Source: Liolophura sinensis
Taxonomy: Eukaryota > Mollusca > Polyplacophora > Chitonida > Chitonidae
NCBI RefSeq assembly: GCF_032854445.1
Contig: NC_088296.1
Span: forward strand, 13,428,706-13,492,705
Direction of reading: 5' to 3'
DNA: 64,000 bases
Shown one piece after another: positions 24,328 to 36,479 of the stretch; the first letter of the stretch is position 1, and the number at the start of each line of letters is the position of its first letter. A program made the position numbers and the translations under genes. The notes under the pieces are model-generated. The model did not search any database, was not told the DNA's origin, and saw only the letters and a list, made by a program, of their open reading frames with translations.

Positions 24328-27300
24328 ACTTTTGCAAATGATACATATGGTCTATCTCTGTTTTTGCAGTGCGTATGTTCTGGATCATGACCAAGATGGT
24401 TTTAAAAAAAAAGAACTGTAACCTGATTTACAACTGTGCACATGTTTAATACTTATTGCTACTCAACCGAATTAAGGAGCGGCTGTCGTGTTTGTACTCC
24501 AGAAATAAGTTTAGTCGGCCTTATACTTGGTCACGATATTCAAGAAGGGAATACAAGTGGACCAGACCTTTGGGGTCATAATCCTCCAGCAGAGTACGGA
24601 ATTATGCATATGTATCATGTACCATTTTTACAGTAGCAAAATAGACAATCTGTATTTCTACGGCTCAAGCAGAATTTAGCAAGACATTTAACTGTCTTAT
24701 TTGGAATTTATTAGAATATAATTGGAAAAGGCAATCACTGTTACTTCATAACACAGTCACTGATCCCACCATTCTTGTGTTATTTTAACTGGAATAATTA
24801 ACTGGTTCCAAGTAGAGGACTATGAAATGTACCTCAGCATTTATTCTGCGTTAAAATTCTAGTTTCCAGCGTGTAAAGAAAACGAGAAGTGGACGGTGAA
24901 GATTTGCTGCTGAGGGGACATTGGCGATCCACGAGATGTCAGTTTTATTCCTGTGCAATACATGTACATGTAGCTATTTATTTACCTCATGATTTTTTAT
25001 TCTGAGGAAATAATATTCAGTACATGTACCTGATAAGGTACCAGTCAAGCAACACCTAAAACACTTCACTTTTACAAAAATAACATACACAACAGGTTAC
25101 CAGTCAAATCAGACGGAAAGTGTCAAAGTTTAAAGATCGTTTAAAAAACTGGAAAGTTGTTCTTCTTATAAGAAAGTCAATGTATTTTGATTTTGAATTT
25201 CTTCATTTTTTTTCGGGGTGGGGGTCGGGGGGTCGGGGTGGTGGTTACTCTCCGTATTTAGCAGGTAAGTAGCCGTGAAGGTTGACCATAAACACCGTAA
25301 AGTCAGGGCACTGCCCCATCCTCTTGGGAGGGTAGGCATTGCCATTCTTTCCACGTTAGCAATCTATACCCGTCTGAATAAAGTCTACCTACCCTATAAA
25401 AAATGTTTCACGTCTTAGTGGAAGAGATTGAATGTCCACCAACGAGCCCCAGGTTGTTTGATGAGAGGACTGGATTACAACCGCCGTGCACAGAAACCTG
25501 TTCGTGTTTACAGATTACAACTCCGTAATCAAACGAACTGCTCAGATGTGACGTGAGCTGTCTTTCGCGTTGTAAACTTGCAAGGCGTTATGCCTTATCT
25601 TTCCTTTTTTTCTCAATGTTATTATCATATGCCATCAAGGCTTCTGTTTTATCCCATGGACTTTCAAATGTCTGTGCTAAACTAGATAAACAACTCAGTT
25701 TATCCTTACATGTACATACGTCTGCTAATAGACCAAAGTTTTACGAAAGTCGTCAAGGGGTGTCAGTCAGACAGCCAGTTCACAAACTGTGTTTTTTTTT
25801 CTGAATGTCTTTCAATAACCTGCCTGTAAGAAATCTATGGTAACCTCTGACATGTCAGTCAACAAAACAGATAATGTAAGTAGAATATCATGTGAATTCT
25901 TGGTGTATGTGTCAGAGCAATTTTCTACAACGAATCGAGGGCTTGATGATCTGGCCGAAGGTTACAGCCACGTACTTTTTTAGACAGCTGGAAAAGAGAT
26001 TTGGTTTAACCTAACCACCGACGTGTGTATTTTATTACCCAAGTTATAATATATTACACAATAGTCCACCTGGTTTTCTGCTGCTATCATATTTATATCA
26101 GCTAAGGCTCTTGTGCTTAAAGTAATCGTTTAGTACTAAATTTACGTATAACAAGCACGTATAGAAACAAATGTTAGACAAGTGCATGTATGCTGATGAA
26201 GTTATATAGGACATGTAAATAACACCGTAGTAAATAGAAAAGAATAAGGTTTGTTGTGTATATTGTGAATACGCTATTTGCAATGTACAGTCTTCTTAGT
26301 ATAACTAAATATCTTTATGTACCACACGTGGTTTCCGTATAAAACAATGAAGAGATCTTGTCCTTCACCTGTGTCGCTCAAACATCCTTTGACAAATAAC
26401 AGTCACACAAGGTACTAACGTGCTACATTATGTCGACAGACTCTTGGCGAACACGTTTCACAGTTAATACTGTGAGCGTTTAACCATATATTAAAACGAA
26501 AGGATGATCCATTGCTGCCATATCCTTTTCAATGGAAGATAATCTTGTGTGCAGCCATCTAAAATATACCGTTAAATGTGGTTAAAATGAAACAAATGCC
26601 TATTCTGCAAGTCGTTAGGTATGTACAACTTGAGCTATCCTTTGATGAAGATAATATTAGAAAATAATACAGCCGTAGTCTAAAATTATTGTATAAATTG
26701 CAGAGGGCATTATTAAAATTAACGTCACGAGAAAATGTTACAAGGAGTACAACATATTAAAATCAGTCACTGTGTTACGATCGCTCCCTATAATCGGTAA
26801 AGGAGATAAATGCTGCAGACACATCTTGGCAGGTTGGCAGCAACATATACTGTAAACTGGAATGTGTATAAATAGGATAAGTAGAGAACAACATTATTAT
26901 CTTCCGTTCACAATTGCATTGTGAATGCTACATTCTCTTTACAGTAGTACATGTATCCAGGGCCGACCAGGGTAACGCGTGGCTCACTTTTAATTAGACG
27001 CTAAGTCTGCCTCAGAGTTGTGTACAGTCTGGTCCCTGAATTGTCGCGTGTATTGGCAAATTCGTACAGTCCGCTATTGTCATTGTCATTAGGTGACTGT
27101 GATGGCGCACTAACGCCTTCATATGCTGGGAAATCACCGACTGGTTGTCCAGTTCGTCTACTTCGTCTGCTTTCTTCCAGTGATGAAGAACTCCCAACAT
27201 TCTCATAAGAATGTCCGGTTTCAACAGCTGATAGGTTGTCATTTGAATTAATATTTTGCAACACAGAGCCTTGAGACTTGCATAATTCCATTACTTTCAA

Positions 27301-29000
27301 GCCCCAATGTTTCCTGTGTAAAAGAAAGGCTAAGGTGAATATGAATATTTCGCTACAGTTTCATACTTTGTTGATTGTGGACAGTTTCTTATACAGTTTG
27401 GCTCTTTCTAAAACCTTTATGTAACATGTATCAGCACGAAGAGTAAAAGCAGAGCAGCAATGATGGTGTTACAATTGGCCAGTAGTTATACATACAGGTA
27501 AAATCCGGCCTCTCGTCAGTGTATGCCATCGTTTTTATGGGTTTTATCCTAGCTCATTATTCTGTTCATGTAAACCTCATAATGCACGTTCCTGATCTAG
27601 AAGTACTTAATATGCTGTGTTGTCATCATATTTGATAAGGAATAACATAGAAACATTGCAAATGGATCAGGGCTTGGAGATTCTTAGTCAACCAGCAGAA
27701 TCCTGAATTATGCAAGAAAACACAAGAAAACACGTAGTTTGCTTACCAAATAAGAACAACAACAACAACGATCACCGTGATACAAAGAGCTTCCCCGAAT
27801 CCTACTGCGAGTCCGACTGTTAAGGCATTACAATCTGAAGCCAAGGAATTGAATCAGATAATGGATATTTTTAATGTGTGCTAATGACATCGGATGGGAC
27901 GTTTAGAATCTGACATAAGTAACACGAAAATACGTACAAGCTTCATTCCACCTGCTAATATTTTGGTTTTGAATGTGTGATAAACCGTTATTCTGTGAAT
28001 GAACGACGGCAACTGAATGATATTACTTTTTGACTATCAGGGAAATACATGCAGGAGAGTAGATATTATAATGCAATTTTCCATAATGCAATCAAATACT
28101 CTGCAAAATACTATTAGTTTTGGGGGAGTTTGGTTGTCTACACTAGTATGGAACAGTCAAATTTAGTCGAGCAAAACATATACATTCAAAAATTCATCAG
28201 CACAATAAAGTGTTTTTTTATTTATGACAAAAGTGCTGGATTTTTTTTTCAGCATTGCATGAAACATCTGAGTATTAAACACAGCCGTTCGAACAAAGTA
28301 TGGAACATAATTAGGAGAAATAATTATTTGTCAATTAAATGGCAAACTTACCGTTCTGTACATTTCTGTTTAGGTTTGAACCGGCTGTTGTTTTTGTAGC
28401 AGGGCCAACCGAGGCTGTGGATTTGCTTGACGTAGCTGAATCAAAGCAACGATAAGCAGAGGTAGTTATCACATAGAGCTGAAATGTGTTTTGCACACCC
28501 AGTCATACCAAATTATGTCGAGCATATTTTCTTCTTTTTTTTTTGTTAGATTTTTTGTGTACTGTAAAGTAGATTCCATTAATTCACAAATCGTAAAACG
28601 TGCTAGCAACGGTCAGTGACGGGTGTTTCACAATTAAGTTCGTGAATAACATTGCGATAAAACATCATCTTTTACATGATACATTTACCGACTATACAAC
28701 AGCCTGTTCTATTCCTGATGTGAACCGTGTTTGCAAAAATCCGTGTAAACATTCTGCATGCCTTATGTTTAGGCTTTTTTCGTATATGGGCGAAGATTAC
28801 TGCTTCAAATATAATAATTTCATCAAAGAGAAAACAAACAAATGAGTTAGGGAGGTGCCCTCAAAAAGACCTGTATTATAAATTACATTCGCCGTTTCTT
28901 TGTAAGATTTTTTTTTACCGCGCAAAGTATAGATAAACATTTAGACCATAAGGGCGAGATTGATAAGCTGAGTTTTTATGAAATTTGGGGTGTAAATTTA
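24328..29000 (+). repeat. Segmental duplication D2, copy a
   Basis: It matches 45173-50260 and, in its first part, 62785-64000, all in the same orientation. It contains the stalk, transmembrane and tail exons of gene B and the ruined signal exon of a following gene. Confidence 0.85.
25262..25345 (-). pseudogene. Signal-peptide exon that lost its splice donor
   Basis: It encodes MAMPTLPRGWGSALTL, close to gene C's leader. Compared with 63.3-63.5 kb, a deletion of about 215 bases joins the middle of the exon to downstream intron sequence, removing the donor, so the frame runs on for about 30 codons. No EGF exon follows on the minus strand. Confidence 0.6.
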
Positions 29001-32000
29001 TTATGCCGACAATATACACTTGTATATTGGATTGTGCATATCGGAATTATAGTACTTGTTTTGATCTCAGCGTTGGCTATGTCCCCAAGAGTTTAACTGG
29101 CTTGTAATCTCACATGTTAAACTTGTCGGGCATCTCACTACCCCTAGCCAAAGACATCGTTCAGGCTTTACTGTGAACTTCAAATTTATACCATTTTGCG
29201 TGCTTTTTAATAACCCTAAAGTTTTCAAGACAAGCACCAAAAAGTGACAGCAAGCAACCAAATGAATTTAATATCACTCCTATAACAGAACATCAGGGTT
29301 TGAAATCTGGGTGTATGTTCAATACTGGTGTAAATTTCAGGGCTACAAATAGATAGTTTACTATAAAACATGCGTAGAAAGAAAAGAGGCTAGTGTTAGG
29401 ATGAAAAATACACCAAAGGTATCCACAATAAAACACAATACATGCGCTTCAAGTGAATGAGTCTTCTCCATATCTGCTTGTACATTGCCTTTTCAGAAAT
29501 CTTTACCCTTGTTTCTACTCATAAGGTGTGTCGCCTGACCAATTCTTCTGTACGTCGAAAGTCAGGAAAGTTAGACGACTTGAGCAGATTTTCGCCAAAA
29601 CATAGTTAACACATGTAGCTAATTTAGTGATTTCCTGTGCGGAAATGACATATACCAGTACGCAACTATACTGTTGTTTTTGCATCAACAAATGGTGTGA
29701 AAAAATGTCTGGTGCATTGTCCATGTACTCACCCAGACATTGCCCTGTAGATGATTGTGTGGCTTCTTCTGAACACTGACACAGGTGCCCGTTATAACCT
29801 GAAGGGTCCGTACATGTGGTGTTGTCAGGACACATACTGCCTTTAAGGTCACATTTTTCTGCAACATACAGGATAATGAGCACACGTTTAGCGGTATATT
29901 TCATCATTAGTAACTTTTATACTCTAGGACTGGAAAAAGACAGTGTAAGTGTCTAAATCCACGCTGAATTCTAATTCACCTTTTAGGTATCAAAAAAGCA
30001 GACAGTTAATTTAAAGCAGTTTTGTGAGCAAGGACGATTTTGTACGTTCATGTGGAAAGACTGATGTGGTGTTAACACTATTATCGGGTGTCCGTCTGCT
30101 AAATTACCTGTTAAAATTTGAATAAGAAATGTTTTATTTATTTGGGAAAAGGCACATTTTAAACAACAGATAATAGATTTCCCATTTCCTGAAATCAGAT
30201 ATTTGCTTCGAATATTCCAACGCTATGTTGCCCATAGATTATTCGTTCTGACTTCCTGGGTAAGTAATGCTGGGGAACGTGAACGTGTGTTAAACATGTT
30301 ACAGTATAATAATCATTTCAAGCGAGTGTGTTTAATCTGCTCTTCAAACCTGGGAGAAATTATACCAATAATCAAACGATTGATACATTGTTTTTCTTAT
30401 GAACACTCCCTCAATGAAGTGTTGTGACCCAGGTTTTTTTTCCTTGGAATTCTGGTTTGGTGCAGAAAGACATTATGACGTTCTGTTATGTGCATAACTA
30501 ATTTCCTGTTGCTATTCTGTAATGAACTCGTACACCACTTGTTACCCATGATTTCCTGAGAAATCATAAGGCAAACATCCTCCAGTTTTGTCACTTTTGG
30601 CACAAAATGTATCCCACAAGAGCACCATAAAAACCAGGTTACACTTAGTAATTAGTAAATACGGACTGTTTGTCTGCCAGGGAATCCGTGGAGACGTATG
30701 GAAACACCTGAACAAATTACCAAATTTAAATCCTCATCACCAGCTGAGTATTTCAACATGGTAACAAACAAACACCGGTTGTTATGATCACTATCATGAA
30801 TATTTATAAATATGCCAGTTCCTCATATCTACACATACCTAGCCGTTTAAATCTGCAACACTACGGATGAATGTAACCTTGTATCACCGAAGTCTGTGAA
30901 GTCAGGTGACAATAACAATGATCAGTTGTGGATATACATTTGATTACCAATTGGGAATTACAGCGGCAATATTATATTTCTGATGGTAGGAATACTTTAA
31001 CTTACCCACACAGTACCACAGGGATGGAGATGTGCCCTTCAGTTCTCTTGGTTCAGCATTGCTGAATGAGCATCTACAACCACTCCTGTCCGTGTTACAT
31101 TCTGCTCTGTATCCACATAGCTTATCTCCACATTCCGTAACTCCCTCACCTTAGGACACAGACAAATAAAGCTGGTTATCAACTGTACATTGTCCCTCTG
31201 AATCACACTAACCTGCCATTCAAAGACATTTTCAAGAAATATTTTGTCTTTTTTTCTTGAGAGACCACAAAATTCATCTTTGTGCTGCCTAACTCTCAAA
31301 CATTTGCATAGAGGCAGTGAGACTGAGTGTATTGCATGTGCAATTTCTTCCAGTGTTACACTATGATGTCTTATAATGTAAGTGTGTAATTTGGACGAAT
31401 TCGCTCTCAGTTAATGATGTGAGATACATACATAAAACGATGTTGTACCGGTTTTACCCATTTTATAACCGTCTCTTTGAGGTGTTTCCGTTAAAGGACT
31501 CCTTGTAACTAGATGGGAAATTCTTCCCTTATCACTCTCTAACATATCTATGTAAAATGATCTTGGCTCACGTAATCATATTTTTATTATATAGGGAATT
31601 CCGTGAGGAAAAACACTTGAACGTAACAAAATCTGCTGTTGACATTACTTTTGTCATCTGATAAAACAGATGGTATAAATCACATCACTTCAGTTCTTCA
31701 CACACATATTTTTTTTATTCTACTTCATATTCAAGTAAGTTTTCCTTGTTTTATTTGTTTTATTGCATGAGAAATTACCTGCCGACATCATTGTACCACC
31801 GTGATCGATTTCTTGTTGCACCTGTTCGTTTATTGAAACGAGTGATGCTAAATACCATCATTTTATTCTAACAAAGAAAATAAAGTTTTCGTAATTAACA
31901 AATTTTTAACCGCACCAAACTGCCTAATGGTTTACACAGAGGACGGAATTTCTCTTTCCCTAGCTTTGCTAGTCGTATAAAATAACTATAATGTGGATAA

Positions 32001-33799
32001 GTTCTGTGAGATTGATTGGTGTACTGTAATGGGGCGGTTGTTTCTTCGCATAATCGTAATTAACTTACAGCTTATAGCCCACATTGAGTATTTCCATTAT
32101 ATTTGGGCTGTTATACAATCTGATGATTAAGCAGAGAGCTGTATTCCATCGATACTGTAAAACGTTCAACTTACTTAAACAGTAAAATAGAGAGTTAGGA
32201 TTACCGTCCCTCTTCCTCAGATCGTCGTTGTCAGACAAGCATACACACTGAGTCGTGTCACATCTAGCTCCATAACCACACAGTGAGTTTGTTCCACATT
32301 GTTTAGGTCCAGCACCTAGTAACACAATTCAGTCATATCTGAGTTTGAATTAGATGGAGTTCTGTCTCCTTAATCCGAAAAAAATTGCAATAACTAAAAC
32401 AGGTAAAAATATAACAGTTTAAAACACTTGTCCCATGCACAAGTGCATACAAAAATCTCTGCGTTGCCACGTATGGAAATGTGTTTTCCACATGAGAAGT
32501 AAACCGGAATGCACGAGACACAGGCTATTCACTTCATGATGTATGCTTTCTTTACCGGTCTCTTCAAAGGGAACATACTTGACAAATCTCAATATATATG
32601 CCGTGCTACTTACAGAGTTTTGTTAGCAGAAGTTCTTCATCCATAACTGACACATAACACATGCAAACCTCCCGGAAGTTAACAGTCGTTTTGAGTCTTG
32701 AGAATTTTGCGGGACTTTGTATTCGGGCTATTTGTTTCTATAGGTGTTTATATTAGGACTTATCCATGCCTACTGGTTTGTGTAAGGAGGCGTCTACTGG
32801 TGGTAAGATATCTCATATAAGCGTGTTTGACACGTTGGTACACTTGGAGTGTTATTCACTCACCCAAATTCTCAGCTGTGTTGTGTCGCAGGGTTAACAC
32901 TTCTTAAAATCCGAGAGACATCAAACACCTGAGGTTATACTGACCCCCAGGTATAACTGCATGTTGCTTGTGCTAAGCAACAATCAGATATGTGAATAAA
33001 TACATGTTTAACAGAGGGAGCTATTCTATCTTGGGGCCTCAATGTTCAGGACCTGATCCACTGTGGGTAGAACACAACAGTGGGCAGGAGAGCCTGTAGG
33101 GAAGGGCTCCTACAAGTTATATGTGTATCTTGTAGTTGTATTTATAAGTTTGATTTATCTTAATATACCTGTTTAATAACACGGGGATGCCTGACATTAC
33201 ATCCTGGTGTAGGTTAAGTCATATGTACACGTCTGAGGAGAATTCACCAAAGAATAAATGACTGAATGTTACTGCTTTAACCTAGGTGAGAGGGGCCTAT
33301 GTGGCCGCCACGTTTAGCACTCCAATTTGAAATATTCAAATTTTCAGTGGCGATAAGAAACACAGGTTTATGATGACTGAGGCACCTTATAACAAGACCC
33401 CACCTTTGTTGGGATCCCGTCGAATGCTTTTATAAGATTATGTCGCATTGACATGGGTAGCTATACCCTGAGGATGTCTCTTCTCACATCGTAAGATAAG
33501 CTCATTGTTTACGTGTGTCTGTAAGAATATCTCACTACATAACTCTGTATTTGTCGAGCTACATACATCGAATGACTTAAACAGGTGTAAGGAATGGCGG
33601 AACAGACGACATTAGTCCAACAAACAACAAGTGTAGACTGTTAAAACAATGCTTTAAATTAAGAATTACGACAGTAATTAGGAGTCACATGGGTCAATTA
33701 TCCGGACTCACCTGTGACGCGTGTTGCTGTCAGGCCAAACGTTAAACCTGCTAAAGTCAGGATCATGCCCCAGTGTCTTGGGAGAGCAGGGACTGTCAT
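27001..33799 (-). CDS. Receptor gene B: short-EGF single-pass receptor with tyrosine tail (intact, 7 exons)
   Basis: Coding exons (minus strand, high to low): 33799-33712 signal peptide, 32315-32175 EGF1, 31149-31006 EGF2, 29858-29733 EGF3, 28435-28352 stalk, 27834-27747 transmembrane, 27313-27001 tail. All introns are GT-AG, phases are 1-1-1-1-1-2, and the sum is 984 nt (327 aa plus TAG). Residues 1-29 form a hydrophobic leader starting MTVPALPRHWG. Each EGF exon has six cysteines with C-x-C for Cys4-Cys5 and a long Cys5-Cys6 loop ending FYC, WYC or GQC. The stalk (about 167-194) is Ser/Thr-rich. The transmembrane exon has a V/I-rich core followed by K/W/H residues. The tail holds Y260 (YENV), Y288 (YEGV), Y307 (YEFA) and Y321 (YTTL). 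YxxV/L motifs are typical SH2-docking or ITIM/ITAM-like sites and YEN fits a Grb2-type site. I see a likely surface signalling receptor; ligand and function are unknown. Resemblance to MEGF/Draper-type phagocytic receptors is by architecture only. Confidence 0.8.
29727..32321 (-). repeat. Inverted duplication, minus arm (EGF exons of gene B)
   Basis: This is the partner of 9721-12436. Exons here are intact, whereas the plus arm carries a frameshift in EGF1. Confidence 0.8.
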
Positions 33800-34352
33800 C
33801 GTCCTCACGTTAGCTGTGTACACTGTCTGTGTACATTCACATTGCACAACCTACTGTATTTAGGTGCGTTTATATTGCATTTCCCAAATATCTACAACAG
33901 TCTCTCTTTTCTACTGTCATATTGTATACTACGGGACTGCTCTGCGTGTGGATATATCTGACTTCCTTATTGGAATGTATACTACGGGACTGGTTTGTGT
34001 TTGGATATATCTTACTTCCTTATTGGAATGAAATGTTCTACACGGTCCTTATTTGAATGAAATGTTCTACATTCATGCCTTTTCGTGATCTATTTACATG
34101 ATTTATAGTTTATTGATTTGATGATTTGATGATATGATCAAAACATGGTTAATGACAGGACAGTTTTTATTTTACACCAGTGGAGGTTTGTATAACAGCT
34201 TTTATTATGTGGAGATGTATGTTTTAGGCTACATCGTCAAATACATTCTGATACCTGGGTAAGGCTCCACACGGAATGCTTGGTCACGTCTGTTTGTCAT
34301 TGTCACTCAGAGATTATACCACGAGAGTAGTTTGCTTTCATATTTATTTTAC

Positions 34353-34541
34353 TCCTCTCCGGTCGCAAATGAGAAGGCCTTGCAGCAACCTGCAGATGGC
34401 CGTGGGTTTCCCACCCCCACCCCCACCCCCGGGGCTCTGCCCGGTTTCCGCCCAACATAATGCTGGCCGCCGTCGTTTAAGTGAAATACTCTGAAGTACG
34501 GTGTAAAACACCTATGAAAAAAAAAAATAAATAGATAAATA
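34353..34541 (+). mobile_element. Truncated SINE (3' part)
   Basis: It has the same family body and CGGTGTAAAACACC end plus an A-rich tail; the tRNA head is missing. It splits two copies of the conserved upstream block. Confidence 0.8.
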
Positions 34542-34915
34542 CATATTTTACTTCCTTATTGGAGGGAGACTTACTACACAGCGGGATTCACCCACATCCG
34601 CGATCTGTTTATTGTTTTACTGTTTTTTTTTTTAGGGCCGATTTTTATTTTATAGCGATGGACGACAGGATAATCGCTGTATTAACGTTGAGATGTATGT
34701 AATAATCTAAAGCTTCAAATACATTCTGATACCTGTATGCTTGGTCACCTCTGTTGATCTAAACAGCCGAAAGTTATTCTGAGATGAAAAAAACATCGGC
34801 AATAGTGAATAATATGATGTAACTCCTGTCTTATTTTTCTTATTGTTAATAACCTCAAAAGCAGCACGGCGCTATGTAATATATACAGAACCGCATTCCG
34901 TTATAATGCAGCTAG

Positions 34916-35190
34916 GGACCTCCGTGGCTCAGTTGGTTGGCGTGCTAGCACAGCGTAATGACCCAGGAATCTCTCACCAATGCGGTCGTTGTGAGTTCAA
35001 GTCCAGCTCATTCTGGCTTCCTCTCCGGTCGTAAGTGGGAAGGTATGACAGCAACCTGCGGATGGTCGTGGGTTTCCCCCGGGCTCTGCCCGGTTTCCTC
35101 CCACCATAATGCTGGCCGCCGTCGTATAAGTGAAACATTCTTGAGTACGGCGTAAAACACCAGTCAAATAAATAAATAAATAAATAAATA
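34916..35190 (+). mobile_element. Full-length tRNA-derived SINE
   Basis: The head has a tRNA-like A box (TGGCTCAGTTGG) and B box (GAGTTCAAGTCC). The body has the conserved GGGCTCTGCCCGGTTTCC segment, and the end is CGGCGTAAAACACCAGTC plus (AAAT)n. GCAGCT occurs at both edges and may be part of the target duplication. Confidence 0.85.
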
Positions 35191-35937
35191 TGACGCAGCT
35201 GTACACATGTGGCTGATGATCTCCACAATATAAACGTAGTACCAGTTGAAATTGTGTACAGGTATTGTGGAACGTACTCTCGGAAAACTACTGTGATGGA
35301 GAGGTACACAGAATTGTGCGAACAAGTGTCTATAAGCAGGTATTTTTTTATTATTTTCATTTCACTATTTTCACCACTATAGGTCTTACAGTATTTTATT
35401 CTACGTATACAGATTTTATTCATCAGTTCAGGGCGTATCACCATGGGGGTCATTACACCATGCAAAAGTGGGTCATTGCATGGTTTTGATATAGGTGGGA
35501 ATTTCTCTTAATATTTTACATGAGTATGATTTATATACACTGTAAGTTTTACTAAGTCTGAGCAAACCGACTTCCTGTTTACAGGTGTGGGCTGCAACAT
35601 ATTTAGTCAGGTTGTAGAATTTCTGTCCTCTCTTTGTTGATGCTATGGGCTCGAGTGTCTGGCGGACCGGGGTCTCATCTACATGACACATTTTTCAAGA
35701 TCCTAGACTCGACCCAGTGACGCTGTGAGTTTTTAAACACTCAAAAACAACCCAGATATGATGTTTTATTCATGAACCAGTATGCTGGAGACCAAAGTAT
35801 TTACAGGTCTGAATATACATACATTTTTGATCGTGTTTATACAAGAAGAAAATGACATAAAATATCATGTTTTTCGTATTAGCCTTATCAATATCATGAT
35901 CATTGTGTCTTGAAACTTTACCTGTTATCTGATCAAC
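35191..35937. other. No gene recognised
   Basis: This lies between a SINE and the start of D1b. The 72-codon minus-strand frame at 35473-35691 has no known motif. Confidence 0.55.
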
Positions 35938-36479
35938 AGCTTCACTTCAGATTCATTCTGCGCTATACACGTATATTTCACCAACACACACTGACCCGAC
36001 CAACAAGTTTTGTAGGTGTCATTAGAATATCAATTCCTTGATCAGTGTCATTTTACTTCACCATACTTCAACTTGTTACATGTTAGTGGCCCATGGTCAT
36101 CGGCTGCCCAGTGCCTTCTCCCTGACGAAATACATAAGCCCACTCTTCGGTAACAATTAAAACCATATATTTGACTAGTGGTCACTTCACGTAATTGCCT
36201 CTATTTGATATACGGATGAACTACAAGTTATAATTATTCATACATGTACTAAGTCTTCACAAATTTTACATTCGCCCCTCACCGGAAGTTAAATTTATCT
36301 GAACAAGATGAAATTTAACTCCAGGTCACATCAAAATTCAAGCCAAGTTGTTAACGTGATACCAACCGTTTCAAATGTTTGTAAAGATTCTGGTGTATCG
36401 CGTTCCTCTGATTTAGTAATCTTACATTTATTGATGGGAGAAAACTCACATTTACAATATTTGGAAAAATGATATTTCT

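Noticed and set aside
27012-27242. Second minus-strand frame over the gene B tail
   Set aside because: It is a shadow frame; the phase-2 frame with conserved tyrosines in B, C and E is the coding one.
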